Positions 33,433 through 42,917 of a stretch of DNA of 64,000 bases are shown here, piece after piece (position 1 is the first letter of the stretch; the number at the start of each line of letters is the position of its first letter). The notes below the pieces were generated by a model that was not told where the DNA came from, ran no database searches, and saw only the letters and a list, made by a program, of their open reading frames with translations. This DNA is from Candidatus Binatus sp. (GTDB lineage: Bacteria > Desulfobacterota > Binatia > Binatales > Binataceae). The stretch covers positions 1 through 64,000 of the forward strand of contig NZ_DATCTO010000091.1 of assembly GCF_036567905.1 (NCBI RefSeq), read 5' to 3'. The position numbers and the translations under genes are program-made.

Positions 33433-33795
33433 CTATTCGCCGGGACGCGGCGGAATCGCAACGTAGTTGCCGGGATTCGCCGTCATTGCCTGGCGAATAT
33501 CCGGATGCGCCGAGAAGAACGCGCCGAGTTGCGGATGCTTCTTCGCATAGCCGTCGTCATTGATCAGCGCGGAATTGTGGGCGAGTTCGCTTGCGACCTT
33601 CCGATGCCCGGCCGCGAAAGCGTTCCAGGTCTTGAGCTTTTGCGTGTCGATATCGCCAGTGTCGGCGGCCTTGAACGTGGTCGTGGTATTTCCGTTGACG
33701 ACGGTACCCAGCGTTTTTCCTTCCTGCGCGATCGTTGGAGCAGCGAAAGCGATTGGAAGCGCAACTGCGATCAACAGAGTCGATATTCGGTTCAT
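33433..33795 (-). CDS. Small secreted protein of unknown function
   Basis: Protein of 120 residues with a good signal peptide (hydrophobic core LLIAVALPIAFAAPTIAQ, cleavage near residue 23). The mature part is about 97 residues, polar, with no cysteine; it contains NAFAAGHRKVASELAHN and GAFFSAHPDIRQAMTANPGN. I do not recognise a family. It is presumably periplasmic or extracellular. It lies between the epimerase relic and the end of the carboxylase gene region and appears monocistronic. Confidence 0.75.
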   Translation of the reverse strand: MNRISTLLIAVALPIAFAAPTIAQEGKTLGTVVNGNTTTTFKAADTGDIDTQKLKTWNAFAAGHRKVASELAHNSALINDDGYAKKHPQLGAFFSAHPDIRQAMTANPGNYVAIPPRPGE

Positions 33796-33901
33796 GCTCT
33801 CAGCTTAGTGCACCTCGCTTGAAATGCAAAAATTGCGCGCGTGCCGTCAGGAACCTAAACGCGCGATTGGATCGCGGCAAACACCGTTATCGTGGCGCCT
33901 G

Positions 33902-36900
33902 TCACCAGCTATCGACGTTGGGCCGCTTCTTGCCGGTGCGCGGCGCGTTCGGCGGCGTCGAGCGCAGACCCGCAGCGATCCATTTGCGCGAGTCGAACGG
34001 ATCGATGACGTCATCGATCTCGAAGTGCGTCGCGGTGTTCACCGCTTTCCCGTGGCGATACATCCGCTCCACCATTTCGTCGAACAGTGCTTTGCGCTTT
34101 CCGGGTTCCGTAACCGCTGCGAGTTCGTTGCGATAGCCGAGCTTCACCGCTCCCTCCAGCCCCATGCCGCCGAACTCTCCGGTGGGCCACGCGACGGTGA
34201 AAAATGGCGCCTTGAAGCTGCCGCCCGCCATCGCCTGCGCGCCCAGTCCGTAGCCCTTGCGCAGCACGATCGTAAAAAACGGCACGCTGATGTTCGCGCC
34301 GGTCACGAACATCCGCGCCGCATGCCGCACCAGCGCCGTCTTCTCGACCTCCGGGCCAACCATGATGCCGGGAGTATCGCACAGGAACACCAGCGGAATG
34401 TCGAACGCGTCGCAAAGCTGCATGAACCGCGCGGCCTTGTCGGCGCCGTTGCTGTCGATTGCGCCCGCGAGATAAACCGGGTTGTTGGCGATCAGTCCGA
34501 CCGGACGTCCTTCGATCCTGGTCAACGCCGTCACCATCCCGGGGCCGAACTGCCGACGTAGCTCGAGCACCGATCCGGTATCGGCCAGAGTCTCGATGAC
34601 CGATCGGACATCGTAGATGCGAAGTCGATTCTCGGGAATGATTGTGCGCAACAAACGCTGGTCGGCGCATTCCCAGCCGCGCACCTCTCCCTGGAAGTAC
34701 GATAGGTACTTCTTGGCCACTAGCACTGCCTCGGCCTCGTCGGCGACCGGAATGTCCACCACGCCATTAGCCACTTGCACGTCCATCGGTCCTACTTCTT
34801 CCGGTCGAAAGATACCCAGTCCGCCGCCTTCGATCATCGCGGGACCACCCATCCCGATGTTAGATCCCTTGGTGGCGATTACTACATCGCAGCATCCGAG
34901 CAATGCTGCATTGCCGGCGAAGCACCTGCCCGAGTTGATACCTACCAGCGGCACCAGGCCGCTCAACTTTCCCCAGTAGTTGAACGCCAGGCAGTCGAGT
35001 CCCGCCACGCCAAGCCCATCGGTATCGCCGGGACGTCCGCCGCCGCCCTCGGTGAAGAACACCACCGGGATGCGCGACTTCTGCGCGATTTCGAACATCC
35101 TGTCTTTCTTGCGATGGTTTTGTGCCCCCTGCGTTCCTGCGAGCACGGTGTAATCGTATGACATGAGGATGCATTGCGCTTTGGATTCCTCGAACAGGTC
35201 GCCGTTGACGCGTCCGATTCCGGCGACCATTCCATCGGCCGGCGTGTTCTTGATCAGGTCCTCGACTGTGCGCCGCCGCCGCTGCGCCGCGATCACCAGC
35301 GGACCGTACTCGACGAAGGTACCCGGGTCGCACAGGTCGTCGATATTTTCGCGAGTGGTGCGCTGCCCGGTCTTGCGGCGGCGCGCGACCGCGTCGGGCC
35401 GCGCGGCGTCGAGTCCAAGCGCATGACGCTCGACCACTTCCGCAAGATCGGGGCGCACGCGATCCAGGTCCACCTCTTCCGCCGCGGCGCGATCCGTCGT
35501 TTCGACTTGGGCCTCCTCGATAAAAGCAAGTGGATGTCCTTCGAAGATTGCGTCGCCCTTGGCCACCGTGATGCGCCGCACGATCCCGCTCTTATCTGCC
35601 CCGATGACGTGCTCCATTTTCATCGCTTCCATGACGAACAGTTGCTGGCCGCGATGTACCCGGTCGCCTTCGCTGACATCGACGGAAACGATCGTGCCCT
35701 GCATCGGAGCCTCGATCGCGACCGTGTTCTCAGGCCCCTTGATCTCGTGCGTTTGTGATGTCACGGCGGTGGTGGAAGCCGCCAATGGCGACGGCGCGAT
35801 GCTCCCGGATTTGCCATGATGGAGCACTGCCAGCGGATCGCTCGCGTCGATCTTTGCTCCTGCGCGCCGTGCGCCGGCATGCTCGGCGCCCGCTGTGGGA
35901 GCCGGCGCTTTATGCTCGAAGAACAGCCGCTGATGCCCGGATTCTGCACCGCCAACCAGCGCCGCGATATTGTCCTCGACGAAGCGCGTGTAAACACGAT
36001 TCGCGATGAACTCGGGATGCTGCAACAAACTCTGCAGGAATCCAATGTTGGTCGGCACACCCTCGATTCTGAATTCGCAGAGAGCGCGATATGTTTTCGC
36101 CACCACGTCGGCGAAATCCGCCGAGTGCGAATGCGCAATGAGTTTGGCGAGCAGCGAATCGAAGTTCGGGCTCGTCGTGTATCCCGCGTAGGCGAACGAA
36201 TCGGTCCGCACGCGCGGTCCCGACGGCGCCTCGAACGCGGTGATCGTCCCGCCCGCCGGTTTCGCGCTGCCATCGGCGCGCATCGATTCCATGTTGATTC
36301 GCACCTGCATCGCGAACCCGCGCGGTTTGGGAATGTCCGCTTGTTGCATCCCCAGCTCAGCGAGCGAGCGGCCTGCCGCCAGTTGAATTTGCAGCTTGAC
36401 CAGATCGATGCCCGTCACCTCTTCGGTGACGGTGTGCTCGACTTGGAGCCGCGGGTTGGCCTCGATGAACGCAAAGCTCGCCTCGTCATTCTTCGCGGAT
36501 GCGTCGCTATTGACCAGAAACTCGAACGTGCCGAGGTTGTCGTAACGCACCTCCTTGGCCATCCGCACCGCGGCCGCCGTCAGCCGATCGCGCAGCGCCG
36601 GCTCCAGTCCCGGGCTCGGCGCTATCTCCACGATCTTCTGATTGCGGCGCTGGATGCTGCATTCGCGTTCCCAGAGGTGGCTGACGTTGCCCGATCCATC
36701 CCCGATGATCTGCACTTCTATATGACGCGCGCGCGGCATCAACTGCTCGACGTATACGTCGCCGTTGCCGAATGACGCGCGCGCCTCGGACTGACAGCGT
36801 TTGTATGCTTTCTCGATTTCATCGATGCGCGAGACGGCGCGCATGCCGCGGCCGCCGCCGCCTGCCACCGCTTTGATCATCATCGAAGCGCCGTCGCCCA

Positions 36901-37348
36901 ACGACGAAAAAAAGCGCCGCGCTTCATCGAGGCTCGTCGGCCCCGAGGTGCCGCGCAGGATTGGCACGCCGCATCGCTCGGCCAGCCGCCGCGCCTGCAC
37001 CTTGTCGCCGAAAAGTTCCAGTATCTCGGCTCGCGGTCCCACGAACGTGATGCCCTCGGTTGCGCATCGCCGCGCAAAGCCGGCGTTCTCGCTGAGAAAG
37101 CCGTAGCCGGGATGGATCGCATCGCAGCCCGCCTCTTTGGCGAGCGCGATAATCTGTTCTCCATCGAGGTACGCGGCCGCGCCCGCGCCGCTTAGACGAA
37201 GCGCCTCGTCGGCCTTTCGCGTGTGCAGCGACGCGGAATCGTCGTCCGGGAAAACGGTCACGGTGCGGATGCCCATCTCGGCGGCCGCACGGATGATGCG
37301 AATTGCGATCTCACCGCGGTTGGCGATCAGAAGACTGTTCGGAGTCAT
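33902..37348 (-). CDS. Single-chain biotin-dependent acyl-CoA carboxylase (LCC type)
   Basis: Protein of 1148 residues uniting all activities. Biotin carboxylase occupies about 1-455 (ATP loop AGGGGRGMR at 162-170; ANPRLQVEHTVTE at 297-309), biotin carboxyl carrier about 540-612 (VMEAMKMEH, biotinylated K577), and a full carboxyltransferase follows from about 640 to the end (both N and C halves, with GGGGRPGDTDGLG and GSNIGMGGPAMIEGGGLG). This order matches the long-chain acyl-CoA carboxylases described from mycobacteria and other bacteria, which act as homo-hexamers. Likely substrates are acyl-CoAs of broad length. No separate subunits are nearby. It is divergent from the transpeptidase gene. 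Confidence 0.94.
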   Translation of the reverse strand: MTPNSLLIANRGEIAIRIIRAAAEMGIRTVTVFPDDDSASLHTRKADEALRLSGAGAAAYLDGEQIIALAKEAGCDAIHPGYGFLSENAGFARRCATEGITFVGPRAEILELFGDKVQARRLAERCGVPILRGTSGPTSLDEARRFFSSLGDGASMMIKAVAGGGGRGMRAVSRIDEIEKAYKRCQSEARASFGNGDVYVEQLMPRARHIEVQIIGDGSGNVSHLWERECSIQRRNQKIVEIAPSPGLEPALRDRLTAAAVRMAKEVRYDNLGTFEFLVNSDASAKNDEASFAFIEANPRLQVEHTVTEEVTGIDLVKLQIQLAAGRSLAELGMQQADIPKPRGFAMQVRINMESMRADGSAKPAGGTITAFEAPSGPRVRTDSFAYAGYTTSPNFDSLLAKLIAHSHSADFADVVAKTYRALCEFRIEGVPTNIGFLQSLLQHPEFIANRVYTRFVEDNIAALVGGAESGHQRLFFEHKAPAPTAGAEHAGARRAGAKIDASDPLAVLHHGKSGSIAPSPLAASTTAVTSQTHEIKGPENTVAIEAPMQGTIVSVDVSEGDRVHRGQQLFVMEAMKMEHVIGADKSGIVRRITVAKGDAIFEGHPLAFIEEAQVETTDRAAAEEVDLDRVRPDLAEVVERHALGLDAARPDAVARRRKTGQRTTRENIDDLCDPGTFVEYGPLVIAAQRRRRTVEDLIKNTPADGMVAGIGRVNGDLFEESKAQCILMSYDYTVLAGTQGAQNHRKKDRMFEIAQKSRIPVVFFTEGGGGRPGDTDGLGVAGLDCLAFNYWGKLSGLVPLVGINSGRCFAGNAALLGCCDVVIATKGSNIGMGGPAMIEGGGLGIFRPEEVGPMDVQVANGVVDIPVADEAEAVLVAKKYLSYFQGEVRGWECADQRLLRTIIPENRLRIYDVRSVIETLADTGSVLELRRQFGPGMVTALTRIEGRPVGLIANNPVYLAGAIDSNGADKAARFMQLCDAFDIPLVFLCDTPGIMVGPEVEKTALVRHAARMFVTGANISVPFFTIVLRKGYGLGAQAMAGGSFKAPFFTVAWPTGEFGGMGLEGAVKLGYRNELAAVTEPGKRKALFDEMVERMYRHGKAVNTATHFEIDDVIDPFDSRKWIAAGLRSTPPNAPRTGKKRPNVDSW

Positions 37349-37522
37349 ATTTCTCTCGTCTCTTTTTCGGTACGCTCAATCCTTCGCCTGAATCTGTATC
37401 TAAAGCATGATGAGCCGGCCGCGCGAAAGCGCCCCGCAACCGATCGATAGGTTCATCGCCCCGCTCTTGCGGCGAATCGGTGCGCAACCTATGTACAGTG
37501 TCATCGCGCGGGGCGGGCAAGC

Positions 37523-39250
37523 ATGAAGATTCACAAATCCGCGTTGGCGGCGTTGATCGCAGCACTGTGCTGCGGCGCCGCGGCCAGCGTGGCCTTCGCC
37601 GCCGGCTCTCCCGCGGCGACTCCGACGCCCAACGCGGCCCCACCTGCCAGCGCCGCCGCAGCTCAAGGCCCGGGTGATCTCGGCGCTCTGATCGCCGCAG
37701 GCACACTGCCAGACTTGCGCTGGCCCAAATTCACTGACTATCGCGACGATGCAAAAAAATTCTACGACTCGGGTGGCAATTCGCTGGGCTGGATCCAAAA
37801 CGGCAACGCCAGCCCTCAAGCCCTCTCGATGATACTGCTCTTTCAGAATGCTTCTTCGAAGGGCCTCAACCCCGACGACTACGATGCATCGCGATGGGAC
37901 GCGCGATTGGCCAAGCTCCAACCGTCGGTGCCGAAAGCATCCGACACCGACCTTGCACATATCGATCTGGCGCTGACGGTCTGCGCGATGCGCTACATTT
38001 CCGCCCTGCATGTCGGAAGGATCAACCCGCAACACTTCAAGTTCGGCCTGGTCGTTGGACCCGCACAGTATGACTTGGCCGAATTGCTTAGGACGCAAGT
38101 TCTTCCGGCGCTGGATGTTCCCGCGGTGATCGCGAAAGTCGAACCGAATTATGATGGTTATCGGCGGGCCGAAGATGCGCTCCTCACCTATTTGAAGATG
38201 GCGAGCGCGGGCGATGCTCCGCTCGTGCCTGTACCGCAAAAGGGCGTGCGCCCCGGAAATTCCTTCGCGTCGATGGCTGAGCTGGCCGCGCGATTGCGTC
38301 AGCTCGGCGACCTTCCATCCAATGCCGGCGTGCCCGCCGACTCGACTGTTTACAACGGCGCCGTCGTCGGCGCCGTGAAACATTTCCAAGGTCGCCATGG
38401 CCTCGATATCGACGGTGTGTTGGGTAAAGGCACGGTGACCCAATTGAACGTGCCGCTCAAAACCCGCGTGCGACAGCTCCAACTCACGCTGGAACGATAT
38501 CGCTGGATACCGCCGGACTTCCCCGAGCCGCCAATCGTCGTCAACATCCCCGAATTTCGGCTGCGTACGATGCGCCGTCAGCCGGCCAACTTCCTGACGA
38601 TGAAAGTAGTCGTCGGCAGGGCGATGCGGACGCAGACGCCCGTGTTCGCGGAGGACATGAAGTATGTAATCTTCCGCCCATATTGGCTTGTTCCGCTGTC
38701 GATCCAGCGCAACGAGCTGGCGCCAAAGACTCGCCGCGATCCCGATTATCTGGCAGATCATGGATTCGAAGTAGTTGATGGAAGCGGCGACGTTGTCCCT
38801 TCATCGCCGGCGTCGGACGAGGTCATCAGCGGACTTCGTTCCGGCGCACTGAGCGCTCGACAACTGCCTGGACCCAAGAATGCACTCGGCCTGGTCAAGT
38901 TCATATTCCCCAATCAATACAATGTGTACATGCACGGCACGCCGGAGCAGGAACTGTTCGCGCGTTCTCGCCGCGACTTCAGTCACGGATGCATCCGGGT
39001 CGAAGATCCGGTCGCTCTGGCGGCGTGGGTGCTGCGCGACAAACCCGAGTGGACGGTGGACAAAATTCGCGCCACGATGAACGGCGATACCACCATACAA
39101 GTGAATCTCGACAAGCCTATTCCGGTACTAATTCTCTATAGTACGGCGGTAGTAGAGCCGGATGGCGAAGTCCGCTTCTTCGATGACATATATGGCTATG
39201 ATGCGTCGCTGGCCAGGGCGCTCGCGAATGGCTATCCATATCCGGGCTGA
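37523..39250 (+). CDS. Murein L,D-transpeptidase (YcbB/LdtD-like)
   Basis: Protein of 575 residues. A signal peptide (about 1-27) and a Pro/Ala-rich linker precede a scaffold domain, a peptidoglycan-binding PG_1-like repeat (VKHFQGRHGLDIDGVLGKGT, near 290-310) and the YkuD catalytic domain with MHGTPEQELFARSRRDF and SHGCIRVEDP, catalytic Cys490. This is the LdtD/YcbB architecture, which makes 3-3 cross-links in periplasmic peptidoglycan, often under beta-lactam or envelope stress. It confirms a diderm envelope. It is divergent from the carboxylase gene over 174 bases. Confidence 0.95.
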   Translation: MKIHKSALAALIAALCCGAAASVAFAAGSPAATPTPNAAPPASAAAAQGPGDLGALIAAGTLPDLRWPKFTDYRDDAKKFYDSGGNSLGWIQNGNASPQALSMILLFQNASSKGLNPDDYDASRWDARLAKLQPSVPKASDTDLAHIDLALTVCAMRYISALHVGRINPQHFKFGLVVGPAQYDLAELLRTQVLPALDVPAVIAKVEPNYDGYRRAEDALLTYLKMASAGDAPLVPVPQKGVRPGNSFASMAELAARLRQLGDLPSNAGVPADSTVYNGAVVGAVKHFQGRHGLDIDGVLGKGTVTQLNVPLKTRVRQLQLTLERYRWIPPDFPEPPIVVNIPEFRLRTMRRQPANFLTMKVVVGRAMRTQTPVFAEDMKYVIFRPYWLVPLSIQRNELAPKTRRDPDYLADHGFEVVDGSGDVVPSSPASDEVISGLRSGALSARQLPGPKNALGLVKFIFPNQYNVYMHGTPEQELFARSRRDFSHGCIRVEDPVALAAWVLRDKPEWTVDKIRATMNGDTTIQVNLDKPIPVLILYSTAVVEPDGEVRFFDDIYGYDASLARALANGYPYPG

Positions 39251-39295
39251 TTAGCCACTCCAATAGTCAGTCGCAAATATACATTTCAGGCTGCG

Positions 39296-40243
39296 TCAGC
39301 TCGAACGCAGGGGAGTGTCGCGCATGAAGCGGACGGTTTCGGCCAAATCGCGGATGCCGGCGTCCGAGCCCAGGCCTTGCGCCACCAGAGCTGCCGCGGC
39401 ATTGCCCAGCTTCATGCATTCCGACGGCGGCCAACCCAGCCGGATCGCGCGAATGAAGCCGGCGCAATACGCGTCGCCGCATCCCGACGTATCGACTACC
39501 GCAATATCGTGCGCCGCCAGATGCAGCTTCTCGCGCGCGGTCGTCAGCAGGCTGCCGCCGCCGCCCATCGTGAGCACAACTCCGCGCACGCCGAGGCCGA
39601 GCAGGTGCCGGGCTGCCTCTTCGGGTGCGTGTGATCCCGTGAGCTTGCAAGCTTGATCGGCGTTGGGCATGAACCAATCAACGAATGGCAGGCACGGCTT
39701 CAGGATGGCGAGGAGCTTGGGCGAGCCTTCGCTCAGGATGTCCATGCTGGTGGTCGCGCCGCTGTCGCGTGCGCGCCGGAGTATCTGCGCGGCTCCATCG
39801 CGCCCGAGTCCGCGCATCGAATCGCTGCCGCCGAGATGCAGATGCGCCGCGCTCTCGATCAACGGCCATGGTACGTCGTCGATCGCAAAGCAGGCGTTGG
39901 CTCCGATCGCATGAAGCGCAGGCCGATCGCCGTTTGGCCTTATCGGCAGGATGCTGGCCGAGGTCTGGACGGCGGGCTTGCGAATAACGTGGCTGGTATC
40001 GACGCCGAAGCCGTTCAACGCGCGGATAAGCACGTCTCCCAAGGCATCGTCGCCGACGGCGCCCACCGTCGCAACTGAGAGTCCCAATTTCGCCAAGCCA
40101 ACTGCCGTGGCCGCCGCAGACCCAGCCGGTGCGAGCCGAATCTCGTCGAGCAACACGCTGCCTTGCCCCTCGGGGATATGAGTCACGTAGCGGCCGAGGA
40201 TGTCGAGGATGTGTGCGCCGAGCGTCACCGCTGGGCCGCTCAT
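39296..40243 (-). CDS. PfkB-family sugar kinase
   Basis: Protein of 315 residues of the ribokinase/PfkB fold. The second signature, with the catalytic aspartate, is VVDTSGCGDAYCAGF near residue 245, and the N-terminal GSAAATAVGLAKLGLSV holds the first glycine-rich motif. The start codon overlaps the stop of the upstream class II aldolase (TGATG), so the pair forms an operon. Together they could phosphorylate and cleave a ketose or deoxysugar. The substrate is unknown; fuculose, ribulose and 5-deoxyribose derivatives are possible. Confidence 0.92.
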   Translation of the reverse strand: MSGPAVTLGAHILDILGRYVTHIPEGQGSVLLDEIRLAPAGSAAATAVGLAKLGLSVATVGAVGDDALGDVLIRALNGFGVDTSHVIRKPAVQTSASILPIRPNGDRPALHAIGANACFAIDDVPWPLIESAAHLHLGGSDSMRGLGRDGAAQILRRARDSGATTSMDILSEGSPKLLAILKPCLPFVDWFMPNADQACKLTGSHAPEEAARHLLGLGVRGVVLTMGGGGSLLTTAREKLHLAAHDIAVVDTSGCGDAYCAGFIRAIRLGWPPSECMKLGNAAAALVAQGLGSDAGIRDLAETVRFMRDTPLRSS

Positions 40244-40974
40244 CAGTGACTCGGCTCCGCTTCGGGGACGACTTTCATCCGCGTGACGTGGCGTTCCTGC
40301 TTGCGCGCGATTTCGCGATCCTGGCGCGCGATCATCGCGGAGTGAAGCTGCGCGACGGTCTTTTCAGGGAGAACGGTCACCGGCTTGCCGGTCGCCAGCG
40401 CTTGCATATAGATGGTGGCGGACTTCTCGAGCAACTCCACAAAAGTGAAAGTCTCGTCGAGATCGGCGCCGATGCAAAGCGCGCCGTGATTCTGAATTAT
40501 GTAGCAATGGCATCGATTGGCGAGCTTGCGCGCGACGTTGTCGTGCAGTTCGCGCGAGCCTGACAGGGCGTAGGGCACGATGTCGACGGTATTGCCAATC
40601 GCCAGCGTGACTTCGTCGAACAGCGGCGGGATCGGCTGGTTCAGCACGCTGAGTGCGCTCGCGAACGCCTGATGGGTATGAATGACGGCGCTCACGTCCG
40701 CGCGCACTTTGTATGTCGCTACGTGCATCGGAGTTTCGATCGACGGTTTGCGCGCGCCCTCGATTCGAGCGAGGTCGAAGTCCACGACGCAGACGTCCTC
40801 GACCGTCATCACGTCGTACCGCAGGTGCGACGGCGTGACGACGACGGCGTCACCGCCATCGACGAGCATCGAGACGTTGCCCCCGCTGCCGGACTTCGAT
40901 CCGAAGTAACCGTCGGCGGACAGCCGCTGGCTGATGCGCAGGACTCGCCGCTTATAGTCGTCGTAGTGTCCCAT
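40243..40974 (-). CDS. Class II aldolase/adducin family protein (fuculose-phosphate-aldolase-like)
   Basis: Protein of 243 residues. The zinc ligands H99 and H101 (VIHTHQAFAS) and H163 (IQNHGAL) and the catalytic glutamate E80 (PSIETPMH) are all present, so cleavage of a sugar-1-phosphate into dihydroxyacetone phosphate and an aldehyde is expected. The PfkB kinase gene follows with one shared base. In some bacteria such an aldolase with MtnA works in the 5'-deoxyadenosine and methylthioadenosine DHAP shunt; mtnA is present at 8062 here, but the two are far apart. Confidence 0.92.
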   Translation of the reverse strand: MGHYDDYKRRVLRISQRLSADGYFGSKSGSGGNVSMLVDGGDAVVVTPSHLRYDVMTVEDVCVVDFDLARIEGARKPSIETPMHVATYKVRADVSAVIHTHQAFASALSVLNQPIPPLFDEVTLAIGNTVDIVPYALSGSRELHDNVARKLANRCHCYIIQNHGALCIGADLDETFTFVELLEKSATIYMQALATGKPVTVLPEKTVAQLHSAMIARQDREIARKQERHVTRMKVVPEAEPSH

Positions 40975-41072
40975 TTCAGAAAAACGCCGTCCCTGGGGTA
41001 TCGCTCGAATTTCAGGATACCGCGAAGGTGACAGTTCTTAATACATTATAAGATGTCTTCGATGCGCGCGCC

Positions 41073-42479
41073 TCACAGCTTGACCGAGTTAACCACCTGG
41101 ATTTCCGTAAAGCCGAGCAGACCCCAGGGGCCGTTCTCCACGCCAATCCCGGACCACTTGGCTCCGCCGAACGGAAGATTCGGTGCGATCGCAACATGCT
41201 GATTGACCCAGGCCGAACCGCACTCCAGTTGCGACGCCACCTCAGCGCCGCGCGCCGAATCGTTGGACCATACCGAACCGCTCAGCCCGTAATGGGTCGC
41301 GTTCGCACGGCGGACCGCATCGTCGACATCCTTGTAGGGAATGACCGGAAGCGCGGGGCCGAACTGTTCTTCATCGACGAGCCGCACGCCATCGGAAATG
41401 TTTCCGACGATCGTGGGGGCGAAGAAGTAACCTTCCTTGCCCACGCGCGCGCCGCCGGAGACAATCTTGGCGCCGTGCTTCCTGGCGTCCTCGACCAGCT
41501 CAGTCACCCGCTCGAACTGGGGCTTGTTGTTGATTGGACCGAGCTGGGTCCCGGCCTCGAGCCCGTTTCCCACCTTGACCCCGCGCGCGAGCTCGCCAAG
41601 CTTCTCGAGCAACGCGGCGTACATCTTTTCTGGAACGTACACCCGCTTGATCGCGCTGCAGATCTGCCCGGAGTTCTCGAACGCGCCCCAGAAAATCTTC
41701 GGCGCTACCGCCGCCGGATCCACGTCCGACAAAATGATCGCGGCATCGTTGCCGCCGAGCTCGAGCGTAACCCGCTTCAGATCCGGCGCGGCTGCCGCAG
41801 CCACCTTCTTGCCGGTCTCAACCGAGCCGGTGAATGAAATCTTTCTCGGCGCCGGATGACTGGTCATCCACGCACCGAGCGCGTCGCCGCCCGATACCAC
41901 GTTGAGGACTCCGGGCGGAACAATGTCGCGCAGGATCTCGCCAAGCATCAGCGTGGTGATCGGCGTGAACGGCGAGGGCTTCAGCACGACGGTATTGCCG
42001 GCGAGCAGCGCCGGCGCGATCTTCCACATCCCCAGCATCAGCGGGTAATTCCACGGCGTGATCGCGGCGACGACGCCGAGCGGTTTGCGCTTTATTTCAA
42101 TTTTGCCCTGCGCCGTGTCCTGGAGTATCTCGCTGGGCAAATCGAGCATCGCCGTGTATGCGCACCACATCGAGGTGCCCACGATTTCCTGCCCCGCCTT
42201 GTCCAGCGGCTTGCCCTGCTCCTGGGTCAGAGTCCGCGCCAGCCCTTCAGGCGGTTGTTGCAATGCGGCCGCGCATTCGTTGAGGACCTTGCGCCGCGCG
42301 TTGATGTCCTTGCTCCAGGCGGGAAACGCACGCTGCGCGGCGGACATCGCCTGATCGAGTTCGGCCTTGGTGCAATCGGGAACCTCGGCGAAGACCTTTC
42401 CGGTGGCGGGATTGATCACGCCGGTGGATTTCGATCCCTTCACCGACTGGCCGTCGATAGTCATGGTGTATCCGGGCAT
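41073..42479 (-). CDS. NAD(P)-dependent aldehyde dehydrogenase
   Basis: Protein of 468 residues from ATG 42479, which has AGGAG 7 bases upstream; an in-frame ATG at 42530 would add 17 residues. The ALDH signatures are intact: the active-site glutamate in VTLELGGNDAAII, the catalytic cysteine in FENSGQICSAIKRVYV, and the NAD-binding SFTGSVETGKKVA. It oxidises an aldehyde to a carboxylic acid in the cytoplasm. The closest relatives by pattern are broad-substrate enzymes of the 1.2.1.3 or gamma-aminobutyraldehyde type. The aldolase gene is 98 bases downstream on the same strand, so aldehyde removal after the aldolase reaction is a possible link. Confidence 0.92.
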   Translation of the reverse strand: MPGYTMTIDGQSVKGSKSTGVINPATGKVFAEVPDCTKAELDQAMSAAQRAFPAWSKDINARRKVLNECAAALQQPPEGLARTLTQEQGKPLDKAGQEIVGTSMWCAYTAMLDLPSEILQDTAQGKIEIKRKPLGVVAAITPWNYPLMLGMWKIAPALLAGNTVVLKPSPFTPITTLMLGEILRDIVPPGVLNVVSGGDALGAWMTSHPAPRKISFTGSVETGKKVAAAAAPDLKRVTLELGGNDAAIILSDVDPAAVAPKIFWGAFENSGQICSAIKRVYVPEKMYAALLEKLGELARGVKVGNGLEAGTQLGPINNKPQFERVTELVEDARKHGAKIVSGGARVGKEGYFFAPTIVGNISDGVRLVDEEQFGPALPVIPYKDVDDAVRRANATHYGLSGSVWSNDSARGAEVASQLECGSAWVNQHVAIAPNLPFGGAKWSGIGVENGPWGLLGFTEIQVVNSVKL

Positions 42480-42605
42480 TGTGAATCTCCTAATATGCGC
42501 AGTCCGTGCAGGCAAATGTAATTGATTCATTACAACGCCGGTCGTATCGCACGCAAACGGCGCTTGGCTGACAGCGTGAATTACTCGATCAGGCGGGCAA
42601 GATGA

Positions 42606-42629
42606 GGGCGGCCCGATACCGAGCCGCCC
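42606..42629 (-). terminator. Hairpin downstream of the lipoprotein gene
   Basis: A perfect 7-base stem (GGGCGGC/GCCGCCC) with a 10-base loop lies 18 bases past the lipoprotein stop codon at 42648. No T run follows, so termination is likely but not certain. Confidence 0.5.
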
Positions 42630-42647
42630 CCGATTGTTCCGAAGCGA

Positions 42648-42917
42648 TTAGTTTGTCTTTTGGCTCGAGCTTTTGTCGGTGGTCGTGGTAGAGCCACCCG
42701 GATTGTTATTGTTCGTAGTCGTGGTCGATGACTCCGAGGTTTTCTCCGAGCCCTGCGCCGGAGCGGCTGCGCCGGGAGCGCCCGGTGCTCCTGGGGGGCC
42801 TTGTTCGCCGGCTACGGGGACTGTCGTAGTAGTTTCCTTTTCGCATCCGACGACCGCGGTACCGAGCAGGAATGCGATACCAATCAACGCCGCTGCACTG
42901 CCTATCTGTCTCTTCAT
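42648..42917 (-). CDS. Small lipoprotein with collagen-like and threonine-rich repeats
   Basis: Protein of 89 residues with AGGAG 9 bases before ATG. A lipoprotein signal ends in the lipobox VVGC, followed by EKETTTTVPV. The mature part has a short collagen-like tract (GEQGPPGAPGAPGA) and then long low-complexity runs (TTTTNNNNPGG, TTTTDKSSSQ), with no folded domain. It would be anchored to a membrane and extend as a disordered chain, possibly as a surface or envelope spacer. I do not recognise a named family. It stands alone with its own terminator-like hairpin. Confidence 0.8.
   Translation of the reverse strand: MKRQIGSAAALIGIAFLLGTAVVGCEKETTTTVPVAGEQGPPGAPGAPGAAAPAQGSEKTSESSTTTTNNNNPGGSTTTTDKSSSQKTN

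Noticed and set aside
37400..38761. Long open frame opposite the L,D-transpeptidase gene
   Set aside because: It is antisense to a clear signal-peptide/YkuD protein, has no ribosome binding site and its amino acid pattern (many Arg and His) is typical of a reverse-strand shadow in GC-rich DNA.
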